Assembly (NCBI RefSeq): GCF_964204645.1
Contig: NC_134032.1
Span: 12,580,275 to 12,644,274 of the forward strand
Origin: Tubulanus polymorphus
Taxonomy: Eukaryota > Nemertea > Palaeonemertea > Tubulaniformes > Tubulanidae
Length of the DNA stretch: 64,000 nucleotides
Direction of reading: 5' to 3'
Part shown: positions 1 to 12,841 of the stretch, piece after piece
Layout of the letters: the number at the start of each line of letters is the position of its first letter
How positions within the stretch are numbered: the stretch's first letter is position 1
Notes under the pieces: model-generated
What the model saw: the letters and a program-made list of their open reading frames with translations, nothing else
Told to the model about the DNA's origin: nothing
Databases searched by the model: none
Position numbers and translations under genes: made by a program

Positions 1-3000
1 GTCCTTGAACGCGTCGACCCACGGCAAATAATGCCCCTTTTATTTCGATTTATGCGTTAATTCTAAATCAAAATTGTCAACTGCTGACCCGTATTGTAAA
101 CAGAAAGGGGCAGGGTTCGAGACCGTGACTTTTTTCTAACCCGGGTCGCGCCGCCGGTTACCTAACAACGGAAAACAAAAATAAACTTAACAACAAGGTG
201 ATGACGTCATCATCTGTTTTTTAATGGCTTCACAGAAAGAATCCATAAAGAACTTTCTCAAGGTTTCGGGTTCTTTAGATAATTTTTTAGAGTCAAACGT
301 AGTTCAATTCTTTCGCTTTCTCACTTCGTTGGCCGCAGTCGATGGAATGCTGGCAAGCGAGGATGAATGAATCGTTTGCCATCGTTGTGACAGTATAATC
401 ATGACGATATCGATTTTGTCTCAGTGCGACTCCGTTGCAGACGAACGTTTAGATGCTGATCACGTGACTGCTGGAGGTCAACACTGGCTGTCGTAGCGAT
501 AATTTCTTTGTCTAAAATCCACGAAACTTTCAATCGCCAAATACAACGCGTAAAATGATGTGTATATGTGTATGTATGTGTGGCGAATCCTTTGTGTTGT
601 GAATTAACGTTGCCATTGAGACCTTGACCTAGCATATATATATTTAAACTAACGAGAAAATGCGAGAGAAAGAGAATTCTAGGTATTTTATGTTTACACC
701 CTTGACCACATGCGTGCCCCCTTTCCGCGCACAGTTCCAGAAACCTGAATAATATCAGTGTAAATATTATCTTCGACCCGATGAGAAATTCCGATTGACC
801 TTTCCATGGATGTAAGTCAAGGTCGCACCGTGATACGCAAACGATTTTCGCCCAGTTTCCGAGTAAAAATGAAATGCCAAAATGCAAAGAAAAACTCTAA
901 GTATCTTAGAAATGATGAACAGTTTGGCTATCTTGGCTATCATAATGTTATGAACTTCCCTTGAAACTGGATAGGGCATAAATCATCTCAAAAATAACTT
1001 TTTTTCTCATTTTTCGAGTCTCAGTTTGTCATCATTAACTAATTGAAAATTATGTGAATTTATGTTTAGAAAATCCCCATTTTGCATCAAATCGAATGAC
1101 CACGGGCGCTTCACAGTTCACAGATTCCAAAGGTGACATGAGCTTCCTTCAAATTTATCATTGAGATATCTACTGACACTTGAAGTTATGTCCGCCAGCA
1201 TCAGACATACTGCGGCGCGCGAGGACCGCGGGATGACGCGCACTGATAAAAACGACTGGTAGACCAGGCTCTGATAGCCAGCCCGTTGGGAAAAGCGCCC
1301 GTTCGATAGATCTTGATCAGTCTGGTAAAAATTCGCTCTCAATTATCCGCTAGATGGCGGATGCGTTGGCCACGACGGCGAAGAAAGCATAGATGGCTTG
1401 GTCCAAAATAAGATCGGGGATGGCGCGCATGATGATTTGATTGCTGTGACATAAACCTACACTTGGGGCGTGATAATGGACTCTTCCAAATCCATTTTTC
1501 ATCCCATTCATTTATGTCATCTGGCGCTCCTTAAATCCCTGGCACTCGACACTAAGTCTTTTCCTGTATTGACTGATTGATAAATCTCTTAACATACTAC
1601 GTTATATAGTATTTCTATACGGCCCATACGGCCATAGAGATTCCATCTCTCTAGCAACATCTGCCATCATTCGTGTGCATTGTTCCGCCAGCCTAAATCC
1701 ACCACCACGATCACTGTTTACACCGTGATTCCACTGTTTGAGATCAATTGTAATTTTATCGCGCATTCAAACAGAATGCGTGTGTTTGAGTTCTAATGCT
1801 TACTTAAATTAGCGCTCATATACTAGATACGAGATTTACTGTATTGGAATTATTGGCCTCTCGAACACGAGGGGGAATATTACGGCTTTCCTTTAGGCAA
1901 TAAATGGTAGATGAGACTTGTTTTTCTGCAATATCGTGAACAATTTCGGGATTACATGCTTTTTACCTCAATTACGTCTTAACAATTTAGGTCTTAACTT
2001 AGGCGATGTCCGCAATGCTTTTGCGCTAACTTAGGAATATCGAAAAAACTAATCTTATCATTAAAGCTGTGTGGTACATTGAATATTGAATCAAATATCC
2101 ATACTATAAAATATTGCGATGGTCTATTTCGAAACGTCGTGTCGTTTTTTGATATTTGATGAATAATTATTATTTTGAACGTTAAAGCTTTTAAATCTTG
2201 TAATCTATTCTCCACGCCTGCTTGAACCGGTACGAACCGTTTAACCGAGTTTAGCCCAGAGTGTCGATCGATATGGATCATCGATATAAGCTGGAAATAA
2301 AAAAAAGATTAAAGTAATTTCATTCAACCGGTCGGCGGACTTCAAGAGCCAATATGAACGACCAGCTAAAAGTCCAACGTCTACAACGGCGTGAGTGAGA
2401 CTATTACCAAGCCACGAGTCTGCGGCGGTCTCGCGGATTTTAGTGCCGGGGAAGGCAGCATTAAAATGTGTTGTTCCGAAAACATCATTCCCCGTTATGT
2501 AACTGTCATTTCTATAAAAACTCACAGAGCATAGTAACGGGATGTGGAGGAAGCGCGGGAACTGGTCGTCAGGCCGGGTAGTATCGAAGTCGTCTGCATC
2601 TAACCCTTAGCAACGGATGCACGGCCGCCCGAACGTCTGCCTTGTGCATGGCAACGCGACCGCCGCATCCCGGTGGCTGCTGAGGTTGGCAAAACGCCTA
2701 GAAACGCAGAGCCTACATCATCACTCGGCCCACGGTTACGGCAGTCGAGTCATCGTCAAAAACCATCAAAGCACTCGCTCATTCCCAGAATCAAGGCGGC
2801 AACGACGATTCAAATCAGTCAAAAGTTAATTGACTTGTTTCTACGTCGTGAATAGACATAATTGGGTAATTAACCCGTCCGACACCAGGTGGCATAAATA
2901 TTTGAAATATTGAAGTGGGGGTGAATTGTTACGTAATTATGATTCAATTATTATCATTTCGATGACAACCGTAGAATTAGCTTGTAGCACGCATAGTAAT

Positions 3001-6000
3001 TATCGGTGACGTCATTTATTTCGGTCTAGATGTGTGGATGTTTGATTTTCAAATCATGCAAATATGTGATTGGGGCAAATATATAAACCGCAGGTTCAAA
3101 CACGAACGAACTAACGTTTGCATTCTTGGCGAGTTTGACAAAATTTTACAAAATTAAACCCGTACTGGGGATGGCCATTTTGACTTATGGGAACCTTAGT
3201 TTTTCATATATTTATATCGTAATATTTTTTTTAAACTTTGAATTTTCTCGGTAAACTTTTCCTTTAAATGTCTCCGGAACCTTTTGCTGGAACCGTATTT
3301 TGAAATGGAGCAGGCGAAGAATATGCTATTTTCCACATGTTTGTAGCATAGATGCCTCTATGCCTATCCCCGACCCCTTCTGCGTAGCTGTGTCGGAGGC
3401 TGCAACCTAGATGAAATTGTTGTAAAGTTTGGAAAAGAATATATTCTTGAATCAGGAACCGAGAAATCTTTTTAACTGGCAACTTGAGTGTGACGCCGGA
3501 ATTGCGTGACGCCGTCGCAGACGAATTCTCCACTCAAATGGATGAGTGTGGATCTAGTCATGAATGTTAGTATTTGAAAACATGGACTAGACCTACAATC
3601 ATTCACTGAAGTAGACATGTATTAAAGTGCGGCAGACATTATCGAACCAATCCCTGTTTTTCGATGTTAAGAAAAAAAGACGACGACAACCTTCGCGAAT
3701 ATGGAACGAAATCCTTCCTGTCGGTTTCGGTGCGACGAATCCGGGTTTTTATATCGCGGAATGGCAAGAGTGGGTCGAAAAACCAACAATACGAAATCGA
3801 TACAACGACAAGTTAACAATACAAACAATCTTGTCCCAAATTCGAGAGTAGTCTAACCATGTACATGAGAGAAAATAATGCATACGGTTTTAAACGTTGC
3901 ATAGTAAACCGGTTCAAACGGATGAACCTAGATTTGAGACCCAAATCGAAAAGATACCGCGTGAATTGATCTAAGACTCTCGAAGAATGGTGAAAAGATT
4001 CTAAAGCAGAAATGTTGCGAATGAAAAAGACCGCTCGAAATTGATATTCGGAGACAAATTCACACAAACACCAATTCAGCTCTGAATCTGTTCAGATTTG
4101 GAAAAAAGATTCCGCACGAAAACGATATCAGATCTAAACCCCTCAATCCGCTGATCTTGTGGTGAGATAGGTGTATTTGTTGAGTCCTCTCTGTCCGAAT
4201 TTGAAGTGTAAATCCACGGAAATCCTTCGCCGAAAATTCATCAGCGCTAAGCCCGCAAACTGGTCCCTTTTCGCGGCGTCTGATCACTAACTGCTAGCGT
4301 ATATGGCCGAGCGGTGGGATTGGAAGCCCATTAAATCACCTAGCATTCCTCAACACAGAACAAAACCAACTCATTGAAACCCACAGTTCCGGAAACTTTC
4401 AACGCACTGCGCATGCGTTACCGTATTGTTCCCATTGTGACCGTCCGACAATGCGAGTCGTTAAACTCGCGAAATACGTTTTCAAAAGGCGTCCAACAGG
4501 GCCGGTATAGTTACAATAGGCAAGAGCTATTTTTGAATGAAGTCCTTTTCGAATTTGTGTTCATGCATACAAACTACTACTCTGTATAAATGAAGACAAT
4601 TAATTTTGACGGGACGCGACTGTGGTCTAAAGGTTTGACTATATCTCTACGTAAAAGTTTTGTGGGATTATATTGAATGCTTTGCAATACACCGCCATGA
4701 CAGTTTGCGCACAACACTGAAAGCCAGTAGCTTATCATAGTGCTATTTAAAGAAATTGATTCAAGCGTGGGTTTTTTAATTGAATAGAAATAAATATCAA
4801 ACGCATAGATTTATAAAAAAAGAATCGTGCTCTGAATAGCGAAGAATGATAGAATGCGAACAAGATGTGACCTGTCCCCCGGGAGAATTGTCGGTAGGCC
4901 TAAGGCAATTACTGACAAAAATGTATAGGGAACAAGATTTCGCAGACGTTTTATCGCTTTCTGATTTTATCACTCATTTATTTATCATGTGATGTTCTAT
5001 GCAAAGGTGGCCGTTTTAGTAGAAGGAGGCTTCAGGGTCGTATACCGGGGACCAAAATCCAAGCGCCAGGATATTCCCTGCACGAACATTCAGGCACAAT
5101 ATTCCGCGGTTTGTGGTCGGTGGCCGACCAGATATCAATTCCTAAAGTCCAACAGCCGCTGACTCCAGCAGACGTTTATCATTTTAACTCCCCTGAACAC
5201 CGTCGACGCCTCGCCTAGTAATTCGGACTTCGGAGTAATCATTCTGGTTACTCCAAGTTCGGACGAACTAGTCCCTACGAAATTAGTCCGAGGTATAAGC
5301 GAAGTCCGAGTTAAGCATCGGGAAGATAAGATGGACATTTTGAAAAGAAATATATTTTGGTCTCTGTCCAAGTTGGTCATATCCGAATATAAAGCGTTGT
5401 TTATGGTAGAACCAAAAATATTTTAACTTAGAATATATATATTTTTTTCAAAACGGACAGTTTCAACGTCCTTTTAGTCGAGGGTTTCAGCGCCCATTAA
5501 AATGAGAAAGTTTTCAGCGCCCATTAAAATGAGAAGGTTTTAGCGTCCATTAAAAGAAAAAACCTGAACAATCTAGTTCTACATGTTATCTACATAGAAC
5601 TAAAAACTTACAAAAGACATTTCCTTTTGTAATAAACTTCCAGGTCTCGCGATATTCTGTCGTTGACGATTCAAATATATCTATTGACAAAATAAATCTA
5701 TTGACGAAGATGAAAAAAAAACCCCGATGAATAAAACTAGATATTCGCCCCCTAATTCTTACACCGTGAAATCTAACATTTCTATAGACCGGTTTTCATA
5801 CTGTGTATAAAGAAAAAAGTTGTAACTACGCCACAAGACGATATACGAATATCTATAGTAAAAAAAAAAACTGGATTAGAAAATGCCCGAGGGTTCAACC
5901 GAACTAACGCCGGACCCCCTGGCGCGATTATACCTATCTCTCCCAGATTATTACTAAAGATGAATTCTATATCAAAACCGCCAACCTTCGCGGTAATTGT

Positions 6001-6340
6001 TTGGAGGCAAAAGAACATGTTTCGAAGATCTTTGACAAGAATTTTTGTTCTATTTATGAATGACGTTATATACGTTTTCTAGGTGTGTCGCAATTAAAAT
6101 CTTCATGGAATCGAATGAATTCAACAAGTTACTTCTTGTGGAGGTGCGAACGAGTTTCCTGACGATTAGAAATAAAAAGATAACGAATTTGGAGCATGCA
6201 GTTGAATGTATAAACACCGATCCAAAATGGTAAAATCCCAAACAATAAAACGACTTTTAAGAATCATTCCAACAATTAACCACCGTTAATGACTGTGTTA
6301 TACCTACGAGCAATTATCTGATAATGCTCGTAGGTTATAC
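1..6340. other. Gene-free repeat-poor region
   Basis: I see no exon set, no recognisable domain and no paired splice signals here on either strand. Open frames are short and read as random. A short tandem repeat lies near 5.48-5.56 kb and is listed separately. A minus-strand open frame at 2241-2525 looks somewhat protein-like but has no recognised motif. Confidence 0.55.
5483..5562. repeat. Short tandem repeat, about 27 bp x 3
   Basis: Three consecutive imperfect copies of a unit with the core cagcgcccattaaaatgaga. The third copy has drifted (tagcgtccattaaaa). No coding potential. Confidence 0.7.
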
Positions 6341-6375
6341 GCACATATTACAAGCTAACCACTGGTCAAGGGAAC

Positions 6376-6830
6376 TAGTTCTATTGGTCTAGCAATTCTT
6401 GCTTTCTCCGTGCGAGACCCGAGTTCGTTCCCCGGGGATTGCTCGTTATTTCACTGTCACTGTTAATCGTTTATACAACTATTCACTAGACTAATCAACC
6501 GTCATCAGTAAAATAACCAGAACTCACAAGTATTAGTCTAGTTCTATGGTCTACTGGTTAGCACGTTCCACGAACTGGACCCGGGTTCGATCCCCGGTGA
6601 GTGCGTAGAATTTCACGCTGATCATTCTTTCATTCTGATCATCAGCCGTCATTAGTAATAGCTACAAACCGAAACTATGTCTCTAAGTTTATTGGTCAAC
6701 TGGTTAACACGCTCGCTTTCGTACGAGACCCGGGTTCGATCCCCGGTGGGTGCGCATTATTTCACACTGTCACTCTTAATCGTTACCGGTACGCTGTTCA
6801 CAAGGCTTATCAACAGTCGTAACTATAATG
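6376..6830 (+). repeat. Tandem tRNA-like (tRNA-derived) repeat, three copies
   Basis: Three degenerate units spaced about 150-160 bp apart, at roughly 6384-6446, 6541-6606 and 6689-6756. Units 2 and 3 keep a good box A (tggtctactgg, tggtcaactgg) followed by the D-loop-like ggtta. Both also keep a box B/T-arm (ccgggttcgatccccgg, a perfect 5-bp T stem). Unit 1 has lost part of the D arm (tggtctagcaa). The acceptor stems do not pair, so none looks like a functional tRNA. Shared flanking text (ttatttcac..tgtcact..taatcgtt) after units 1 and 3 shows that the whole unit, not just the tRNA part, was duplicated. Best read as a tRNA-derived SINE head or tandem tRNA pseudogenes. Confidence 0.65.
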
Positions 6831-7301
6831 ACATTTTAGTGAATAAGCAACTGGCAATTCTGGCTAATTGGCCATATTTCAGTAGCCCAACAAAATCCAG
6901 GCATCAATATGCTGCCATGGGCACCCCTGCGACATTCGTCATTTTCAGCATGAAGTCTGGACGATCACTTTTTGTAAGTGCGCTAATAAAATGACCAATG
7001 TCCAGCGTTCGTTCGTGCCTCAGGTGAAATCCTGAACACATGTCTGAAATCTAGGCGATCAAAAGGGCAGCATCGCACGCTGATTTGTATAAATTAACTA
7101 CCGCCGATGGAAGTGTGTCAGTCAACGAGATGACACTCATTCGCGAAATAATCCTTGAAAAAACAAGCAATTGTGAAGAAGAAAAACTATAAGAGAGTAC
7201 AGTGACGTTGGTTTTGACACAATTCTAAGGGCCATTTGTTAAGCTACTGAATTACTAAGTAGAAAGTCATACTCGGAAACCAGAACTCTTGATTACTCTG
7301 T

Positions 7302-7357
7302 TGATATCCTACAGAATATCATCGATAATTGATATCCTACAGAATATCATCGATAAT
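7302..7357. repeat. 28-bp perfect direct duplication
   Basis: The unit beginning tgatatcctacagaatatca and ending tcgataat occurs twice in a row without mismatch. Confidence 0.9.
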
Positions 7358-7910
7358 TTCCATGTCTAGATTTTTTTTTTGAGGACCCGTTAACCCGGTT
7401 GTACTAGTGACACAGCAAGATGATACATATACGAATTCATATCCCACGCCGGATTGCGACAAGTTTTTGCTAGAAAACTTGTTTTCCATGAGCAAACTCA
7501 AAACTAGTTCAGGCAAATAATGTCATTTCGTACTATTGTTTTTGCTGCTACCGAGAAACCATGAAATTACGCCTCTTTTAAATGATTCAACGCACACAGT
7601 TTTTACGCTCAATTTTGTATTTCTGGCAATTTTATGATTACGATGATTGTCAAAAGCTATTCTATTTTCGCAACTTTGTAGGGTATTCATTCTGAGACTC
7701 AAAGAATGAGAAAAGCGCCGGGAACATTTTTGAATTCTTGAAAAAATGGATGCAGGGTGATATATACTAGACTTTTGATGGTGATGGATTTAAGGTCTTT
7801 TTCAATTTCTTTTTGGCTAAAAGTTTAAAAAAACTGGTTGGAATATTCTAGCAAATTCATTGAATCATTTTCGTTGTATAAAAGTCGGTAAAACCATTTG
7901 TAGGCTTCCA

Positions 7911-7990
7911 GGGCCCGGTTCCACATTTTTTTTAGTTAAAAAAAACTATGGAGTCAAATTCAACTCACTGCAATGGATGGAACTGGACCC
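7911..7990. repeat. Small inverted-repeat element, GGGCCC/GGACC type ends
   Basis: The left end gggcccggttccaca is mirrored by the right end tggaactggaccc, with AT-rich sequence between. It belongs to the same loose family as 23778-23936 and 27968-28070. It is probably a degenerate MITE. Confidence 0.4.
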
Positions 7991-10900
7991 AGAATCGCAC
8001 GTCTAAAATCGGTCACTACACTTTAACTTTCTGACCCCTTTCTCATTTTATTAGATATACTGGATAAATCTTTTGTCAAGTCGAAGTTTGCCAACAATAG
8101 AAAACAATTGAAGAAAAACTTATTAAATCTATTTAGTTATTTCCGACGCCGGATTCGAACGTATATTTTATTTCCCTTTTCTGTTTCAATCTAAGAGCTG
8201 GCGATCGAGTCCTACTATATACACGCCTTTCTCTTCGTATATCGTCAGCGCAAAAAACCGGTTTACTAAGTCTATTGTCCACAATTGGGAAGGGTGTGGC
8301 AAACCATTGCGCATGATTACAAATCCATTACTACTAGCGCCGCCGGCGGACAACAGTTCAACTACAGATTTGTTTGACACCGATTTTCGGGCGATTCGGT
8401 CATACTGTGGCGAGAACGACGAGTACGCCATCTATACGAAGTCTTTTCTCTTACTAATATGGCCAGAACGCCTTCGATCGCTGGATGACTTATTATTATC
8501 CTGGCAAAATAATTGTTCGATTTATTCTAGAACATTTACAACGCTCAGCGAGCCCCATTGAAGGGAAATAAGAAATAACGTTCCAAATAAAGAAGTGAAA
8601 TGCAAAACCCCCATATACGATTTCAAAGAGATTAATCACACAAATTAACAAGACTCTACTGACAATCTCTTATTTTACGGAAAAATCAAAGACAAGAGTA
8701 AAAGAAACTATTTTTATAAATTGGGACGACACGGCATATCTATGAGTAAGGAAGGTGTACAGGCCATGTCTCGGCTTACATCGCTGTTGCGAAAGTAGTT
8801 TTAAAGCAGAAATGGCATGAGACATGAAGAAATTTCTGTCTGACACCACAGCGTTTCAGCTTACCAGTATACTCCGGACATTCTGTATGCCTATATACCG
8901 GTCAATTCGGTTATATCAATTCTATAATGGGAATCTTTATAAAAATCTATTCGGAAAGCCTTTCCCGACACGGCATCTAGTCAACTCGGTGAACTTACAG
9001 CGCGAACGCTACCGAATGAGGCGGAGTAAAACTACTGTTGAATGCTCTGACGTGAGAAGTTAGACTCAATCGACGCAATCAGGTGTCTATTAAAAATAAA
9101 CTGTACCTAAGGTCATAGATATGGTACAAGGATACTACAGTTGCTACTAAAGTTTGAAAATGCCACCGAGAGGGCAGGGGTCGTTAAGCAGGGCACTGCG
9201 GGTTCAGTTCACCGATATTATAGGTCACATCAATCGGAATGAGCTCACGGCGAGTTCAGTGAAGTCAGCCGCAGCTCGCTGAAAGGTCGCCCAGAGTTTC
9301 CGAATCTTTGATTTTTTGTCAGCGCGCGCGCGTTCGTACATCACGCATGCGTATTGGGGTATCGGCGGGTCCTCCGCGGTTCAGATCTAGGGCAGACGAC
9401 GATGAATGAAGGTCAAGATTTCACCCCGATTCAGATCAATTTTGGAACGGTATCATAGACTCCTCTCAAATCAGGTGTGTCCGAGTTGGATGGTACAGTG
9501 TTGACCCAGCTCGAGTTAGATATTAATGGACTAAAAAGAGAGAAAGTAATATCTGAGTTGGAGATGTGAGCTCAACCTGAGCGAGACTCTGAGTGGATAT
9601 CTGAGTTGGAGGGTTACAGAAAATTTTTCCAATGTTTCAGTTGAGCGGCCATCCTATGAAACGAGTATTTTCTACCGCAGGTTAAGGAAAATTAATTTCC
9701 GCAGTATCAATTATTGGGATTCACAAATATTTCTAAGTATTTTTTTCATAATCTTCTATTAAAATGATTTTTTCATCTTTCGGATTATTTTTTGGTTATT
9801 GGAAAATAATGCGGACAAATTCTTGTCACAATAGGTCAACGCTTCTATAATAACACTTCACGTCAACTCAAGAGATCGGAATATTACGCGTGTTTCAAGG
9901 GCAAAAGGTGGCTGTGCTGGTTTTACTAAACTGATTAATCCCGATTTATATACGTTTTACCTACAATTGAACCCTTGCAGAAAGGTATAAAGTTCGATAT
10001 ACCCAGCGCGTGACAGTTAATGAGTTTTTTTATTTTACTTCGCGCGGATAATGGCCTGGCCGTTTAGACGTGACCTTTGACGCCGAGAACTGACCGATCG
10101 GGCAGACGAACTTGCGTTTTAGAGCCGTGTCGGTTGATGTCAGGCGGCGGTCAGTAGAGACAAGGTACTCCCGCAGTGAACATGCCTTTGAGGCAACAAC
10201 CGCTTGCTGGGTTGAACTATTATTTTTATGATCAGATTTAGTATTTTCACACTGCAAAATATAACGATACCTATACCACCCTATAATCAAAGGAATAACA
10301 TTGAAATATTGACCAATTTTACTGTGGAATTTACTGTGAAATCAGTCTGTAGATATCGGAACCAGGAATCAGTTTCATAAAGAGGTTGATTCCTATATCG
10401 ATTTAGTTTTTTTTAGTCTTGAATCGAGTTAGAGTTTAGTTAAACCTTTTACGAAGTCGGGCCAAAAATGACTCATGCATGGAATCTACAATAATCATTT
10501 CTGACTCCAATGGTCATCGAAAACAATAAGATATCAGCTTCAAATATTTTCAAAATGTCATAAGAAGGTATCACTATACATTTGAAAAAGCAAATCAAAG
10601 AATCATTTTTGAACTGGGAATATATTTCAATACGTTCGTTCAAAGATTCTTGACAATGTTGTTGTCATTCTGTTTGCCATAAATACCAAGTGCTGAGGTG
10701 AAACGGTGTTTTGGTACTTGCGCCCTCAATAAAAATCCAACAGATTTGTGTCAAGTTTTCGTCAACACTAGTCTTTCCGAACTCTAGAATGACCGATCAG
10801 AACTTTTCAGTGACCGGGCTGCACTTTCTCGCACTCGTTATTTACAAGAGCCGGTCACACCGGTGTCGTGTGGCACTTTTAAGGTATATGCGACATCTTA

Positions 10901-11309
10901 AAGTACCGCGGTCATCATGGCGGTCGCTTTATGACGGCATAACTTCAAAGTTCAACGATCGAAAAACGAGGTGAATATTATGTAGTCCACCGATGGCTCA
11001 CGGCTGCTTTTTCTCTAAAAGGTTTCCGATGATTCGTTTTTTTAACGAACGGTTACGCAGTTCACCGAGCGGTCATCGCGGACGTTCGTCTGCCGCTTTG
11101 TTAAGGTCACGTGACCCGGACTGGTCTACACTATACTCCGCTCGGAAAACGATACTGACGTGAACTTTGCCGCCGGAAACTCGGTCAAAATCTGGAGGAG
11201 GCGGCGACACGGTTTTTTACGTATAAAAATGGCGAGTTCACGGATCGGTCGAAACAGAATCTTTTTATTTCCTTTGTTTTCAAACATCGCTCGCTCTCCA
11301 GTCGTCTAC

Positions 11310-11520
11310 CAGTCGTTCCTTCTCATTTTCTATTGTTTCATCTCTGCTTTCCCTCTCGTCGCAGCCTCATTTTCTCTCTCGGTTTCCTGTATCTCATCTA
11401 CATCACTTTTCCTCTTCCTTTCCTCTTTCTCTATACCTCGTCTTCTTATAGACTATCCCCAGTCTCTCCACTTTCTATCTCCCTTCCCCTCTTTCTCAAC
11501 ACTTTCTGTATCATCAGTCA
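11310..11520 (+). repeat. Pyrimidine-rich low-complexity tract
   Basis: About 200 bp consist mostly of C and T on the plus strand (many ttcctctt and tctctc words). The long open frames over it (11160-11537, 11333-11527) are Ser/Leu/Phe runs caused by this composition, not genes. Confidence 0.75.
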
Positions 11521-12668
11521 GCCTTGACACCCAATGACCAGTTGTTGGCAAATATAGAGGTTATGCACGGTCACAACGCGTCATATTGGACGTTACACCA
11601 TGCAAGCGGCGAACTGATTTTCAAATCACAATGACTGTTTTGCATAAGCTCTGTATATGATGACCAGGACACGACCCCGATTTCGCCGCCTGCTGCACAG
11701 TCTTCAAGATGAAATCCGTTTCAAGGTCACGACGTGAAGTTTGTCATCAAAACATTCACGGTTTCTGGTGTTGGTGGCGTTGGCGTCTACTGCAGCCAAA
11801 TTTAGACACAGTGGCCTAGAAATTTAAAGTCTTTGTTTCGCTTGGTTTTTAGTTTCCATTTTGTCAGGCCAATGGACAGGCGTCAAGTTACGGACAATCA
11901 TCCTTTTTCTAAGACAAGGCAAATGCGTCGCCTCACGTTTTTGAGGCATATAGCGAAATAAATTCAAGGATTTAGTTCGTCTATTTCAATGTCGTAAAGA
12001 TGTGGATTATGCGTTTCTAATTGATAAATAATGAACGAAATGGATTCAAATTTCAGGACGTTTGATAAATCAACCAACTCCGTAAATAGAATATCAACGC
12101 GACTGTATATAGTTTAAAAAGGGGCGAAGCTTTTTAAGGATAATTTTGTGCTGTTTTTACGTATATATAATGGATTCTAATGGATGAGATATGTTGAAAC
12201 ACCTCGATGTTACCTGAACCACACGGATGAAACGTTACATTGAATGGAAAGTATAGTTGGTATTTATTCAATAACGGATTTATCCAACGGAATCATTCAT
12301 GCTTAGAATGTATGGTTGTTCTATTTTCGGTTAGCAGTTTAGTATAGCTGATACGTCCTGGTGATTTATAGTGTATAGATTTTTCAAAAATTACCCTACC
12401 TCGACGCAGGTAAATCTATAACCCGGTAGAGTTTTACCAGTCGGAAAAGAACTGATTTAGACGACACAAACCAAAAATTCATACAGACTAGATTTTATGA
12501 ATTTTTGGTCCAATTCATATAGATGTAAAAGATCGCATTGTAGTTCAGAACTATTTTTCTATTTCCGGGTATGACTTTTTCTGCCGTTCAAGGCACATAC
12601 CCACATACAATAATCCAGCGCCCCCTTCCTTCCGCGAGGCCTCTACACCGTGGGACTGGATCTTAGTA

Positions 12669-12839
12669 CATGGTAACCTCGTCACAACGAACTTCAGGGA
12701 CCAAGAAATATGTTCGCCATAACCGATATTTTGTTATATCCAGTGTGTAATTTTTATAGTATTTTCATATTTGGGACCGAAATTCTAGGTTTGTTAATAA
12801 CTTGTAAATCGTTATACATGTAGTAGTAAGGTTCCACTG
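12669..12839 (-). mobile_element. Pogo/Tigger-like MITE, TA-flanked, 171 bp
   Basis: Flanked by TA on both sides (12667-12668 and 12840-12841). Read on the minus strand it starts cagtggaacct and ends aggttaccatg. It aligns along its whole length with the element at 22562-22733 in the opposite orientation: shared words are tataacgat, aacctagaa, tatcggttat, acatattt and ggtccc. TA target sites and CAGTGGAACC ends are typical of non-autonomous pogo/Tigger (Tc1-mariner) elements. It has no coding capacity. Confidence 0.7.
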
Positions 12840-12841
12840 TA

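Larger units (their letters stand above)
6831..12666. other. No gene recognised
   Basis: No exon chain or known domain is visible. It holds a 28-bp direct duplication (7302-7357), a small inverted-repeat element (7911-7990), a GC-rich CpG-containing patch around 9.2-9.4 kb and a pyrimidine-rich tract (11310-11520). Confidence 0.5.

Noticed and set aside
2241-2525. Minus-strand frame of 94 residues that looks protein-like (GNSLTHAVVDVGLLAGRSYW)
   Set aside because: No known motif, no splice partner, and another reading on the plus strand (2354-2389 with a gtgagt) is equally possible; not enough to call a gene.
2617-2855. Two overlapping plus frames in a GC-richer patch
   Set aside because: Both are short, overlap in different frames and show no domain or splice context.
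11160-11537. 125-residue plus frame with hydrophobic stretches
   Set aside because: Created by a pyrimidine-rich tract (Ser/Leu/Phe runs).
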